Source of the DNA: Epiperipatus broadwayi
Lineage: Eukaryota > Onychophora > Udeonychophora > Euonychophora > Peripatidae
DNA length: 64,000 nt
Assembly: GCA_028023455.1 (NCBI GenBank)
Contig: JAQFVV010006274.1
Span: forward strand, 3,720,001-3,784,000
Direction of reading: 5' to 3'
Shown: positions 1 to 12,017 of the stretch, in pieces
Position numbering within the stretch: the first letter of the stretch is position 1
Layout: every line of letters starts with the position of its first letter
Made by a program: the position numbers and the translations under genes
Notes under the pieces: generated by a model
The model's input: only the letters and a program-made list of their open reading frames with translations
Databases searched by the model: none
What the model was told of the DNA's origin: nothing

Positions 1-1077
1 TTTTAATTAATGTTTAGACACACATCCTAATCTTTCATTATTCTGATAATATAGTAGTGCATTTTACTGTCATATCCTTGGTCCTGGGTCCAAATGTGAG
101 CAAAATTTGAAAAAAATTTCATATTGCCACTTTCGTAAATGGATTACCTAGTTATATTAAGCTATATGAAAAATGTTGCCAAATAACAGTTGTGTATTTA
201 TAATACTTTATATATGTGTGTGTGTGTGTGTGTGGTAATTTCAATATTTTAACATTCCATAGTTTTCTACTCATGCAAATTAATATTGTTAAATTAAACA
301 TCTCACTGTTATTTTGACTTTTTAATTTTTTCTTTAGGAATCTTGCTCAGGTTTTAAGACTCTTTTATTTTCCCTGTCATAAACTTTAATAAATTTTTTT
401 ATATATTTTAATGTAATAGTAATTATATTTTATATATATAAAAAAAAATTTTTTTAAAGGAATTATTATAAATTAATTATTTTAAAAACAAAAGTTATTG
501 TTATATAGGAAGCAGCAATATCTCCCTTAATAAGAATAAAATGTATCAATATTTGTATTTGCTACTCCTAAAATTATTTCTGTCTATTGCTTAGTTAATA
601 TATTTATTTTAATAGTAAAAGAATGTCAGTAAGCTTGGGCAAATAATGGATTATTAAATGGTAGTGGTATCATATCTATCTCCACATACCGATTACTATT
701 ATTATCTAGTTGTCTATTATTTACTAAGCTTACAGTAATGTTCTATAATACAGTGATTCCTTTCAAAAACATATGTAAGAATTAGCTAAGCAAATTACCT
801 TATGTTTTGTAAGAATTACCATATTATAAAAATTAAAAGATATTATTAACACTTGAAAAAAATATTATAACTATATGCCAAATAATTTAAATTTAATTTT
901 TTTATTTTTTATTTTTATTGAAAAAAAAAAGGGTGTCATGGGATGTTTGTATTTGGAATGTCATTCGATTTTCCAAATTACAGGTCACATATAAATTAAT
1001 ATAATCGGAATCTTACTTTATCATTCAGACTGTTAGGATAACTTCTTATTGCTTTTCTTTAGAGCTATGTAAGTGAA
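1..1077. other. A+T-rich intergenic DNA, no gene seen
   Basis: No reading frame with recognisable protein content on either strand. The stretch holds poly-A/T runs and a short TG microsatellite at 215-234. It ends where the truncated family-1 repeat copy begins. Confidence 0.6.
215..234. repeat. (TG)10 microsatellite
   Basis: About ten uninterrupted TG units are visible directly in the sequence. Confidence 0.9.
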
Positions 1078-2075
1078 CTAACATAAACGTTAACGAATCT
1101 ATGCAGCTATTTACACCCAACTTAAATTTAATACATTTTAGTTAACAGATAAAAATAAATAACCTAGTTACATACAAAAATAAATAAATAAATAAAACGA
1201 AAAATGGAAATGATTGAAATAGTAAACTTATATAAAAATAAATATTAATAATTGATTTAGAGTTCTATTCTTGGTCAGATAAGAGTCCATTTATTTATAT
1301 TACTTTTTTTTCTTTACGGATTGACTACTTATTGAAGATATATTTATTTAAAAGAAAGTTCAATTGGCAAAAATTTATACTTCCCCTTTGATCTTGATGA
1401 CTCCTCCAGATTTCATTCAGTTTAGGAAGTTCTTGCTGATTCTATTGTTTGCTAATAGTTCTTTGGAGACATAACTGCTACAAGCCATTCATTTGGTTGA
1501 GGACTGTCATCGGAGGCATCGGCTGGTGCATGCAAAGAAAATTAAATCTATTGCAAGACTCCACATCATGAAGTCTGCAATACAACTACCGTTCATATAT
1601 AGCTTAATAGTCAGAATCCCTTTTATCAGAAATCCAAGGGATAATCTATCATGATGTCACTCATTCTAATGTTCCATTTACGGTCTGTGCTGTGGCTTCG
1701 TGCTTGCATTGGTCAATCTAATTTTTTCATTCTCTTATCTGACCTTTTTAATTATTTAAGTGCCCCAAGGGCTAGTTTGCTTTGAAACAATCATTTAATT
1801 AATAAAACAATCATTTCCATTTTCTAAGATTAAACCTGATAGAAATCATTTATTTCTATTTTCAAAAATATCAATCTTTACTTTTTTTTACAAAAAAAAA
1901 ATACTTTTAAATACTTTTTTTCTTAAAATAGTTTTAAAGTTTTCCATCTGTGCGATATATATACGTTAAACGCAACTTAATTTTGACTTTTAGTTTTTAA
2001 TAAAATCAATTTTTATTTATGATCTTGTTTTTATTTTAATTTTAAAATAATGTAACTGCATATGTATACCGTTAC
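1078..2075 (+). repeat. Family-1 repeat, copy A (5'-truncated)
   Basis: This block is near-identical to 3741-4747. Shared landmarks are the CTAACATAAAC start, the run of AAATA units near 1170-1190, the GCCCCAAGGGCTAG motif near 1763-1776, and the ending ATACCGTTACA. It matches only the right half of the complete copy at 2576-4749, so about 1.1 kb of the left half is missing. Copy B has an extra ~40 bp near 4280 that copy A lacks. No coding capacity is evident. It is either a truncated insertion or an internal-deletion derivative of the same transposon family. Confidence 0.8.
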
Positions 2076-2575
2076 ATATCATTGAACTTCCTCAAAAAAC
2101 AAAAACATTAAAAAAAAAAAGAATTTACTTAGTGTTAGTAATTATGTTAAACAAATTGATTATATATGAAAATTTCAAACGACAAAAACTTTGGTTAATA
2201 ATTACACAAATAAAATTTAAAATGTTGACTATTATTTCCTTTCTACCCAGCCGAGATTACACCTCCTCCATCAAGAGTTCTCTTTTTCCTACATTTCATT
2301 AACTTAGGCAAGTCAAACAAATTACATGATTTTAATTAGACTTTTTTTTTGTTTAAATTATTTATATTAATTATTATGTTTTATTCCTCGCATTTATTTC
2401 TACATGTGCGCAATTATCTACTGGCAGTACTTTTTACAAAAAATCCAAGTTTATAACTTTACGTTAACACACACACAAAAAATATCTTCATTTTGGAAAA
2501 AATGTTACTGGCATAAATCTTTTAAAATTCAGCATACTCGTGGTTTTAATGTAATGTGCCACGTTGGGAAGTCAA
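2076..2575. other. Spacer between family-1 copies
   Basis: A+T-rich spacer separating two same-orientation repeat copies. I see no gene or clear motif in it. A possible small frame that starts at 2404 runs into copy B and looks like chance. Confidence 0.4.
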
Positions 2576-4749
2576 TTATAATGGTTGGGGTGGATCGGTA
2601 TTGGAGTCTTACCATATCTGTCATACAAGGGCGCTACCAGGCCATTCGAACCTGGAAAATTTATATAGTAAGCAGACATGTACTGTTAAGATTTAATTTT
2701 ATTATATATATATATTATTACGACCATTAGCCCATGCCACTAGCTCATGGAAATGCAGAGATTTGTAATAAAACTTGGTTAGAAACATTTTAAATAAAGA
2801 AAAGATTTAAATTCTTAAAATATATTTTTAATATTATAAGAAAAAATAAAATAAGCCACTGCCAGTAATTACACACAAAAAATGTTTTATTGGTGCATAT
2901 ATAATATTTAAAATTTAGGAATAAATTAATCTTAAATTTGTTATTATTTTTATATTTAAATTACTATTTTAGAAAGTCCACACAGATTGATAAAAGTTTG
3001 TTTTATTATGTTGAGTATATATATGCTACATAGATTTGTCATTTAAAAACTTTTCAAAAAAAAACAAATGTTCAACCTCAGACTAAAAGTCCGTAGCCAA
3101 CCCAATACCTACTTCCTGATATACAGATACAACCAATGCAATATGAAGATTCTAGCATAAAACTACGCTGTCAGGAATGTGCGTCTGAGTGTGATATTAT
3201 TTGAAGGACATGATCCTTGTCCAGTACAGGAATGTGCATCTGTCTGGCAAAGGAATCATGCAAATAATATTTAAGAGAAATGCTACATATGGGAGAGAGT
3301 GGTCTATCTGCTGACTTATAATCCCTATCCATAGAGCTAAAAAGGGGCAATGTCGCAGGAAATACATCTGCATCCATTGCAATGCAATGACTACATCTTA
3401 GGGTCATGCATTCAATTGGGCTTTGCCCAATATGCTAAACATGCTTCACATTACATTGATATAAACACCCATATATCTCTCCACCAACATCATCCTAACC
3501 ATGAAACAAATAGCCTGAAATTAAAAAAACCTTCAAAATAAGCATAAACGATTAAAATATAAAGTTATTAATTGAGAATTGCTGAGGGAAATTTACAATA
3601 AAGTAAATCCAGTGGCACTCATCGCAATGACACCAATAACTTAAAAGTTATATGAATAAATACATTTGGACACACAGCATGAGGTGTCATATTTACCGAT
3701 ATATCCATTTCACGCATATAAAAATCTTAAAAAAAAAAAACTAACATAAACATTAATGAATCTATGCAGCTATCTACACCTAACTTAAATTTAATACATT
3801 TTAGTTAACAGATAAAAATAAATAACCTAGTTACATACAAAAATAAATAAATAAATAAAACGAAAAATGGAAATGATTGAAATAGCAAACTTATATAAAA
3901 ATAAATATTAATAATTGATTTAGAGTTCTATTCTTCGTCAGATAAGAGTCCATTTATTTATATTACTTTTTTTTATGGATTGACTACTTATTGTAGATCT
4001 ATTTATTTAAAAGAAAGTTCAGTTAGCAAAAATTTATACTTCCCTTTTGATCTTGGTGATTCCTCCAGATTTCATTCAGTTTATGGAAGTTCTTGCTGAT
4101 CCTATTGTTTGCTAATAGTTCTTTGGAGACATAACCACTACAAGCCATTCATTTGCTCGAGGATTGTTGTCGGAGGCCTTGGCTGGTGCATGCAAAGGAA
4201 ATTAAATCTATTGCAAGACTCACATCGTGAAGTCTGCAATACAGCTACCATTCATATATAGCTTAATAGTCAGAATCCTGCAACAATCATTATTTTGCCT
4301 TTTATAATTTTATGGCCATCTTATCAGAAATCCAAGAGAGATCAATCTAGCATCATGTCATTCACTCTAATGTTCCATTTACGGTCCATGTTGTGGTTTC
4401 ATGCTTGCATTAGTCAATAATTTTTTTATTCTCTTATCTGACCTTTTTAATTATTTAAGTGCCCCAAGGGCTAGTAACAATTCAATCATTTCCATTTTCT
4501 AAGATTAAACCTGATAGAAATCATTTATTTCTATTTTCAAAAATATCAATCTTTACTTTTTTTACAAAAATACTTTCAAATATTTTTTTCTTAAAATAGT
4601 TTTAAAGTTTTCCATCTGTGTGATGTATATACATTCAACACAACTTTTAATTTTGGCTTTTATTTTTTAATAAAATCAATTTTTATTTACGATATTGTTT
4701 TTATTTTAATTTTAAAATAATTAATGGCATATGTATACCGTTACAATAC
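2576..4749 (+). mobile_element. Family-1 repeat, copy B (complete, ~2.17 kb, noncoding)
   Basis: Long repeat matching 1078-2075 (right half) and 59102-61169 (whole length, more diverged). The left end begins TTATAATGGTTGGGG and the right end finishes ATACCGTTACAATA, so copies B and C share short inverted ends of the form TAAYGGT...ACCGTTA. Just inside the left end is a block containing GGCCATTCGAACCTGG, which resembles the reverse complement of a tRNA B box, followed by a 'CTAGCTCA' A-box-like segment near 2741. The segments 2970-3050 and 3540-3740 also align with copy C. Short minus-strand frames near 3171-3407 do not read consistently between copies, so I treat the element as noncoding. It is probably a non-autonomous DNA transposon. 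No superfamily is assigned and no convincing target duplication was found. Confidence 0.7.
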
Positions 4750-4785
4750 ATATATATATTGTAATGAAACAGGATTTTATCTGGT

Positions 4786-5030
4786 ATAGTAATAGGTTAG
4801 CTAAGTCATCACAATGATTAAGAGTGTATCTTGGATCCTTGTGCCTATATAGCCATATACACTAACTTCATTCCAGGGAGATGAGAGATTAATAATCAGA
4901 TAAATATTAAAATGTATACTTACACTCCAGGTTTCAAACTCATGGAGAATCTGCATAGTCATCTAATTCAGGGTATATTAATATCACTTAAAATGTGGGT
5001 ATGCATGAACTTATGTACGTGTATAAGGAT
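4786..5030 (+). repeat. Family-2 repeat, plus copy
   Basis: Matches the reverse complement of roughly 23722-23980 with high similarity. Shared stretches include AGCTAAGTCATCACAATGA, ATCTTGGATCCTTG, AATCTGCATAGTCATCTA and AAAATGTGGGTATGCATGAA. This copy lacks about 25 bp present in the other. It begins only ~37 bp after the end of family-1 copy B. It has no coding capacity. The copy may be a SINE or MITE fragment; a B-box-like GGTTTCAAACTC lies near 4929. Confidence 0.8.
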
Positions 5031-5496
5031 AGGTATGGATACATGAAAATATGTGTAGAAATATATATATAAGTATGTGAGAAGATATGACTAATTGAAT
5101 ATAGAAAAATACATCGAGAGTATTAAGTGTGAACACATATATATTTAACAAATCTATTTACAATAAGTAACATTTTAGTAACAAAATTTATAACAACATA
5201 TAAAATATTTAATTTAATATCTATGGTTACTCTTTGATTGTAGTTTTTATTATTATTCCAAACCCTTATCCCCTACAAAGAATAACCATTTCATGTCCAT
5301 ATTAACATAAATGAAATTTATTTGATATTTATGATTGTCTAAATTATTCTTGCTTGCTACATCATTATATTGGAATTATAATTTGTTTTATTTTCATTAA
5401 TTTGATAGATTAAATTCATATCAATTATCTTGATTATATGGGATCCCCTCTATTAGTATACTGAAAACATTTAATTAAAATATTAGTGTGAACAAA

Positions 5497-5516
5497 TTAT
5501 ATATATATATATATAT
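5497..5516. repeat. (AT)n microsatellite
   Basis: About ten alternating AT units in an A+T-rich stretch. Confidence 0.85.
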
Positions 5517-8500
5517 TGTGCCCTTTTCTATAGGTCAGTAATAGTTTATAACAATCAATTACTAAAAAATTTTAAATTTAGAATATGTTCTTTTGATTTA
5601 TTAATTATATTAAGTCAATTATATCTTTAAAGTACAATTTGAAGCTAAAGAGAATGCGTAGTATATAAAATCATTTAAAAATAGTTATGTAAAGCTTAAA
5701 ATATTGTTTCATATGGTTGTAAAAGCTGGCCATATTAAATAACACAGCTGTAAATAATTAAAAGTATATTTAATAAATTCGATTTTAATAGTTTAAAACG
5801 TATAATTTAATAAATACAGTGTTTAAATTTATAAAGTCATATTTAATAAGCAAAAATTAATATCGTACATTTTAAAAATAAACTTATGATGGTGAGAATT
5901 GTATTTAATTCTATATTTTCTAAATTATTCTTCCAAATTTTTATAATTATTTTATATAATATAATAAGTGTATCAATTTTATTAGTCTAGGCAGAGAAAT
6001 AGATTGAAAATCGTCTGTCAAAGTTATTAATCAGGTGACTTTTAATGTATACTCTCACACACACTGCTTGTTTGAATTAATAACAAAGTTTAAAATATTT
6101 TAAAAGTTATATTATAGAATTGGATAGAATTATTGCCTATCATAAAAGTAAATAGTATTAAACATTAAGTTAACTATCGTATAACATGTTTAAATAATGT
6201 AATAAAGACGAATACATTCATAATATAAAAATTAAATATTTTATTTAAATAAAAATAGATAAATTGAATATTAAGAAATGGAATAAGTTATTAAATGTTA
6301 TTTTAAAAGTTATTTTAAATGTTTAAATAGTTTTAATAAAATAATAATTTATTTAAAAGTGGTATTTTAAATAATATTTTAAGTTCATTACGTCACGATT
6401 TCTAATTTTGAAATTTAATTCTACTATAAACTAAAAATATGTAAATTTGTTCTCAAGCTAAAGTAAGAATTAACCAATAGGAATAGGTATTCTTACAGAC
6501 TATAAATATGATTTGCACGGGGGTATAAGGGGAGATTAATAATGTATTGAAACCAGAGAAAGGTAAATTATAGCTATCAAGAGATAGTATTTATTTTTAA
6601 AATTTTTTATTTTAGTCAATTTTTTTTTTTTTAGTACTTTCTTATAACTTTATCTGCAAAAAATTAATTGATAATTTTAAAAGTATTTTTTTTGCAAAAG
6701 GGAGTTTTAAAATATAATAATTTAGAAACTTTGTGATGATTTTCTAATTTTTTAAAGTACTTACCAGTCGTATTTTATCTAAAAGTTTAACCTAAACTAC
6801 GCAATTAAAAAATGGATATACTACGAAATAAAATGGATATAAATTGTAATACTGAAAAAATATTTGAAATATTTATTGATACAGCTTTATTTATGTATAA
6901 CTGGAGAACTTTTTTGGTACATAAAAAAAAAAAACCACAGCACGGACATCATACGGAGTCTAATAAAAAAATTGGAGACGCATTATTATTTATAAGCCTA
7001 TCCAAGATTTATTTTAAATGGTAATAAGATAGTTATATATTGCATGGATTATTTTATATAGTATGATATTCAAAGGAATAAAATGTTATATCCTTTCTGA
7101 AGGTAACATTTTTTAAAAAATATTTTTCAAGAATTAAATAAAGAACCCAGGAAAATATGTTACAGAAGCGTTTTGATATTAAAATATCTGTTCTTCGAAT
7201 TATTTAAAATGTATTTGGAAAAGATTTGTTCAAAAGTACTTGAAGTTTTTATTTTAAAAGAGATTTATAAAAAATACCAAACGAAAGTTTAAATGTATCA
7301 AGAAGGAAACATAGATAAAAAAGTGAACACATAGATGAATAAAAAATGGATCCATGGAAATACAAATAGTACTTAAAAGTTTATCGAATATTTTTAAAGT
7401 TATATTAGATGGATTGATGCATCGGATACGCAGAGAATATTGGTAGAGAAGATTAAGAAGCTTCACAGGATTAATTAATATTATCGTCCTAAAAATTAAA
7501 ACCAAGGATTATTTTCTAAATTTTACTAAATGGATTAATAATTATTTTATTTTAAACTTTAACGCGCTTGGAGAAGAACATTTTTAAAAACTCTAGAGAA
7601 AATAATAAGCATTTTGGACTTATCAGGAACTGTCGTCAAGAAAATATGTAACTATAGTTTTGATTCCTTTTATTTTGTTAACCTAGTTTAAATCTAAATT
7701 TTTATATAAGATTAGGAAAAACATAAAAACATTAATTTATTAATATTAAAATTTTATAATATAACAATCTAATAATTTAGCTAAAAATATTTTAATATAA
7801 AGTGTATGGGTGTGAATTTTTTTTTTATATCTGCAATGCTCAAGTGGATAAAGAAAAGCCTACTGAACACGATGACTAGATAAAGGTTATTGGTAATAAT
7901 AATAACTATTGATAATTTATAATGTATATTTTTTGTTTTCTTTAGATCATCCATAAATTGGAAGAATGAAGTGTAAAAGTTTTTTTTTACTTATATGTAC
8001 CGCATTTTATACAACATTTTAAAAAAACATTATGAGATAGGATTGATTTGAAAATATGCATACGACAATTTTTTTTTATTAGTAATATAATCCAACATAA
8101 CAAATAATTATGTGATTCTTTTAAAATTTTCATGTCATTGGATATTCAAATATTGTCTAAGTAGATTGTATATGATTAGACATATAGAATAATGAAGTAA
8201 GCAGACTTTTCTTGTAGAACAGCTAGATTGTTTAACTATTAATGAATTTTATTTATTGTTTTGTAAATGCAGATAGTTATTTATCGGTGTAAGATGTAGA
8301 AAAATCTTGAGAAATAATGTTGAGATAGTGGCTTGGAAGTACTTAGTGAACAGGAAACCAAGATGATGTTTTAAGAAATAGGATGTTATAAGGAATGGAA
8401 ATAATATTTAGTTTTTTATGTGGTTATCAGCATAGTTAACATAGCCCTATGACTGATACACATTTTATTTGGACAGTGTTTATATTTCTTTAAATATTTG

Positions 8501-10509
8501 ATGTTCTAATAAAGCTGAAGAAATAGCTTTAACATCGTCCCTGTACTAGAGGATATTAGGCAAGTAAATGCCATACCTCTTCGCACTGTACCATGATTTT
8601 GAGATATGTTAAGAGTAATACTCTAGCTTTCTTCCTTAATCCTATGCATCTGTTTTCGCTATCTTTATTTCATGTAACTGCATCGTTCAGTAAGATATAT
8701 TTAAGAGAAATGATAAATAATTTAGAACTTAGGTTATGCTATCGTTTTTGGATAAGATTAGTTTATTTGCTTATAAGGAGCAGAATATTATAACTTAAAA
8801 TTGAAGATCCAAAGTATCCTAAGGAAAGAAAAGAATCATAGAATATATTTTGAATTTTATTTCGGAAATGAAATATAAACTTTTTTAAAATAAGGTATCT
8901 AAACAAAGATATTTTCTTTAAAGTGATAATAATTTTAAATGCTTTAGTATTTTTTTTTTTTTAAGAGAAAAATAAGCATTGCATATTTTTAAAATACAAT
9001 AGTACAAAGTAAATTATGTAAACAATATGCATAGTATATTTTTTGTTTATTGATTAACAGACATGTATTGATGATTACACTTATATCATACTAAAGTAAG
9101 GCTTAAAGAAGAATATATTATGATTAGTAAACATTGTGTGATAAATACTAAAATCTAGTACTGAATTTTGGATAATATTTTGTGTAACATCTTTGACTTT
9201 GCAAGATGAAATTTTTTTTAATATTTTGAGAAATCCATACTCATTATAAAATTTTGTTTTCTATAGAATGTTTTCTAAGTATGAATTTTTTAAAAAATAA
9301 GATAGTTTAATAATATTAAGGATAAAATGCTGTTGCTAATAAAGTAGATAAATATATTTGTAATAAGTTAACCATAATGAGAAACCAAATAGTAACATTT
9401 TTTTTAATTTTGTCCTAAATCTAAATAAAGATATAATTGAAATATAAATTATTTTTTTTATAACCTGGTAGATCAAACTGTAAAGTAAAAAAGTTAAGGA
9501 TATCCACTGTAAATAGTGTAAATAAATTGTTTATTTATTTGTTGTTAGTAATAAACTTTGTTAAATTTTGTTATTTCAAAAATTTTGTGTCCGAGTTATT
9601 TATTTCTCCACATCGCTGCATGAAAACACGATATATGCATAATAATCAAAACAAATATATAATTTTGCACAAAAGATAAATAGAGAATTATTTTAAGAAT
9701 TTTAAATATTTTATTGGTATTCATTATAATTAAATAATCATAATCTTACATTATTTTATTGGTCATAAATCAGTTATCACAATATTATGTTAAATTATAT
9801 GCTATCAGTTGCCACACATATTTTGTTTGTCAGATTATTAATATGCTACCACATATTTATTTATTATATTCATGAAGATAAAAGATTATATAAAATTATT
9901 TTATTATGGTAATAAAAATATAACGAAAAGAAAAGATATCCAGTAGTAATTAAACAATGAAGAATATTATTATTGTTATTTATTATTATTAGTTTCAGTG
10001 TAGTAGATTATGACGTAAAATCCCTTCTCATATTTTACTACCGTATTTTAAATTAACTTAGAATAAACTTTATGAACCTGAGATTATTTTATTGAGCTAG
10101 ATTATTACAAATAGAAGATTAAGACTTAATTATTAGTTTAATCTTAGTGAGTAGAAGTTATTAAAGTCGTAAGAATACTATGAGTTTGTTATTTGAAATA
10201 GTAATAAGGGGGGATAGTGTTCTTATGCCATTGAGGTAGTATCCTGTAGGATATTGGCTCAATGTAATCTATCTTGTCACCTGTATTTTCACTTCAAGTC
10301 TCATGAAAATATTAAATATTTATTTAATATATTTTTATAAATTGAACCTTATTCGAATTTTAAATTTGAGCTAGTGGAATATTTTAATTTTAATGCTGAA
10401 TATTTTAGTTATTAATTATTAACTGAGATAGAACCCGTTTTATTTTATACCATATATTATCTGGAAGTGAGGATGCACGAGAGCAAGGTCAGAATATATA
10501 TATTGTAAC

Positions 10510-10762
10510 AAAATTAAAGATCGATCACAGATCCAGTGTAACAAAATGAGATCTGGTCTATTAAAGTAATTATGAAATGTCAGAATTCAAACATTATTAA
10601 AATCTCAAATATTCAAGTATTACAAACATTAATAAACTGATCAAAAGTATCATTGTAACCTAAATAAACTAGATTAAAGATCCATTGTAATAAAATTAAG
10701 GTTTAGATCAAAAGATATTGATTAAATGATCATGAAATATCAAATATTATTAAAAAGTCATG
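10510..10762. repeat. Diverged direct duplication (~160 bp period)
   Basis: Two blocks, about 10510-10605 and 10672-10762, share ATTAAAGATC, GTAAYAAAAT, a GATC-containing middle and ATYATGAAATRTCA followed by AAAYATTATTAAAA in the same order. Similarity is moderate and the edges are unclear. Confidence 0.4.
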
Positions 10763-11251
10763 AATCCAAAATATTCAGTATATTATTATATTCAGCTTAA
10801 CTTAATGAAGAGGATAAACTGGATCAAGTATATTATTTAATCAAGAAATGATTCAAATATAAATATTTATTTTATTTCAAAAGATTCCAATATAAATATC
10901 TAAACTCAATAAACGAAAAATACATTGTAGATTTTATATCAAAAGAGAAGAATTATTTAACATGAGTAGTGGCTATTAAACCAAAGATCAGACTGAGTTA
11001 TCTATCATATTACAGGTCATTGGATGAAATGAAACATATTTCTATCATTAGATTTCTCAAGATATCCCACTATCAATAATTATAAGCAAATTATTAATAA
11101 CAAGTATTATAACTCAGGTATATGAAATCACGTGAGGTGAGTACACTAGTAATTCAATAAAATATAACTCAGGTATACAGACAGTAGATCTTATCCACTT
11201 TCATTTCTTGGTTTGATGTTAAGTGCATGTTTAAACAAATACTAAGTGAAT

Positions 11252-11350
11252 ATGGTCGAGCAGGGCGCCACTGGATTATCTGAATCTAGAGACAGTTATA
11301 TCTAATAACCTTTCACATGTACCGGGTTTGAATCCCCTTTTTGGTACTTT
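11252..11350 (+). repeat. SINE-like, tRNA-derived fragment (plus)
   Basis: The segment GGGCGCCACTGGATTATCTG...GTACCGGGTTTGAATCCCC carries a good Pol III B-box (GGTTTGAATCC near 11325). It matches, inverted, the piece at 20901-20985. Shared marks are the GCGCCACT(G/A)GATT core, a TCTAGA-like middle and GTACCG before the B-box. It is too imperfect to fold as a tRNA with a normal anticodon arm, so it is not called as a tRNA gene. Confidence 0.5.
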
Positions 11351-11682
11351 ATTTCTAATAAAAATGGAAGATTTTGCTTTTTAGAGCCATATCACTGTAT
11401 GCACTAATATCTAAATAAGCATAAAACATCTTTAAACTAAAGTGGAATTCATTAGACACAAATCATTTCTCAGATCTTAGCATAACGAATGTGTTTCAAT
11501 ATTTTTTATAAGTTTTACTAGCTCAGATTATATATAACTAATTTAGGATGGCAATTCACTCATCCTTGCATGAAATAGATGACGGGATGTGGTTATAATA
11601 ATACTAAGAAATCACTAAATATTATAAAATCAATATTTATTTATGGCCTTTAAACAGTTAAACAGCTCATTAATTAAAACGT

Positions 11683-11717
11683 TGATGACGATGATGATGA
11701 TGATAATAATAATAATG
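11683..11717. repeat. (GAT)n/(AAT)n trinucleotide run
   Basis: A TGATGACGATGATGATGA run passes directly into AATAATAAT. It resembles the short tandem tails found at RTE 3' ends in this window, but no RTE coding sequence was seen next to it. Confidence 0.7.
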
Positions 11718-11982
11718 ACAAGGGTTTCAACTACAGCTCTAGGACTAAGCCTAAACATAAAACTAATTTTTATAAAGAAATTCATAATTATTGCTTAATT
11801 TTAGCATATTTACTTATATCTTAAATAACTAATATTCAACTACTGATGATGATGAATGATCACACTTAACAAAGACTACACTTAATGAAATATATACGCC
11901 TCGTTTAATAAAACAAACTAATATTTATTACTGCATTTCTAACATATACATAAAAATTTCTAGATAAACATGAAAATTGATA

Positions 11983-11984
<2 letters not shown>

Positions 11985-12017
<33 letters not shown>
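11985..12017. repeat. (AAT)n microsatellite
   Basis: About eleven AAT units in a row. Confidence 0.9.

Larger units (their letters stand above)
5031..11250. other. Long A+T-rich intergenic stretch, no supportable gene
   Basis: About 6 kb of very A+T-rich sequence. The longest open frames are low-complexity, rich in I, F, L, K and N, and look like chance. Visible structure is an AT microsatellite at 5497-5516 and a diverged direct duplication between about 10510-10605 and 10672-10762. I see no RNA gene. Confidence 0.5.

Noticed and set aside
3171-3407. 78-codon minus-strand frame in family-1 copy B as a transposon gene
   Set aside because: The matching region of copy C is open in a different frame with a different peptide, so coding conservation is not supported.
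11252-11350. Possible functional tRNA gene
   Set aside because: There is a good B-box but no coherent acceptor, D-arm and anticodon stem, so it is called SINE-like only.
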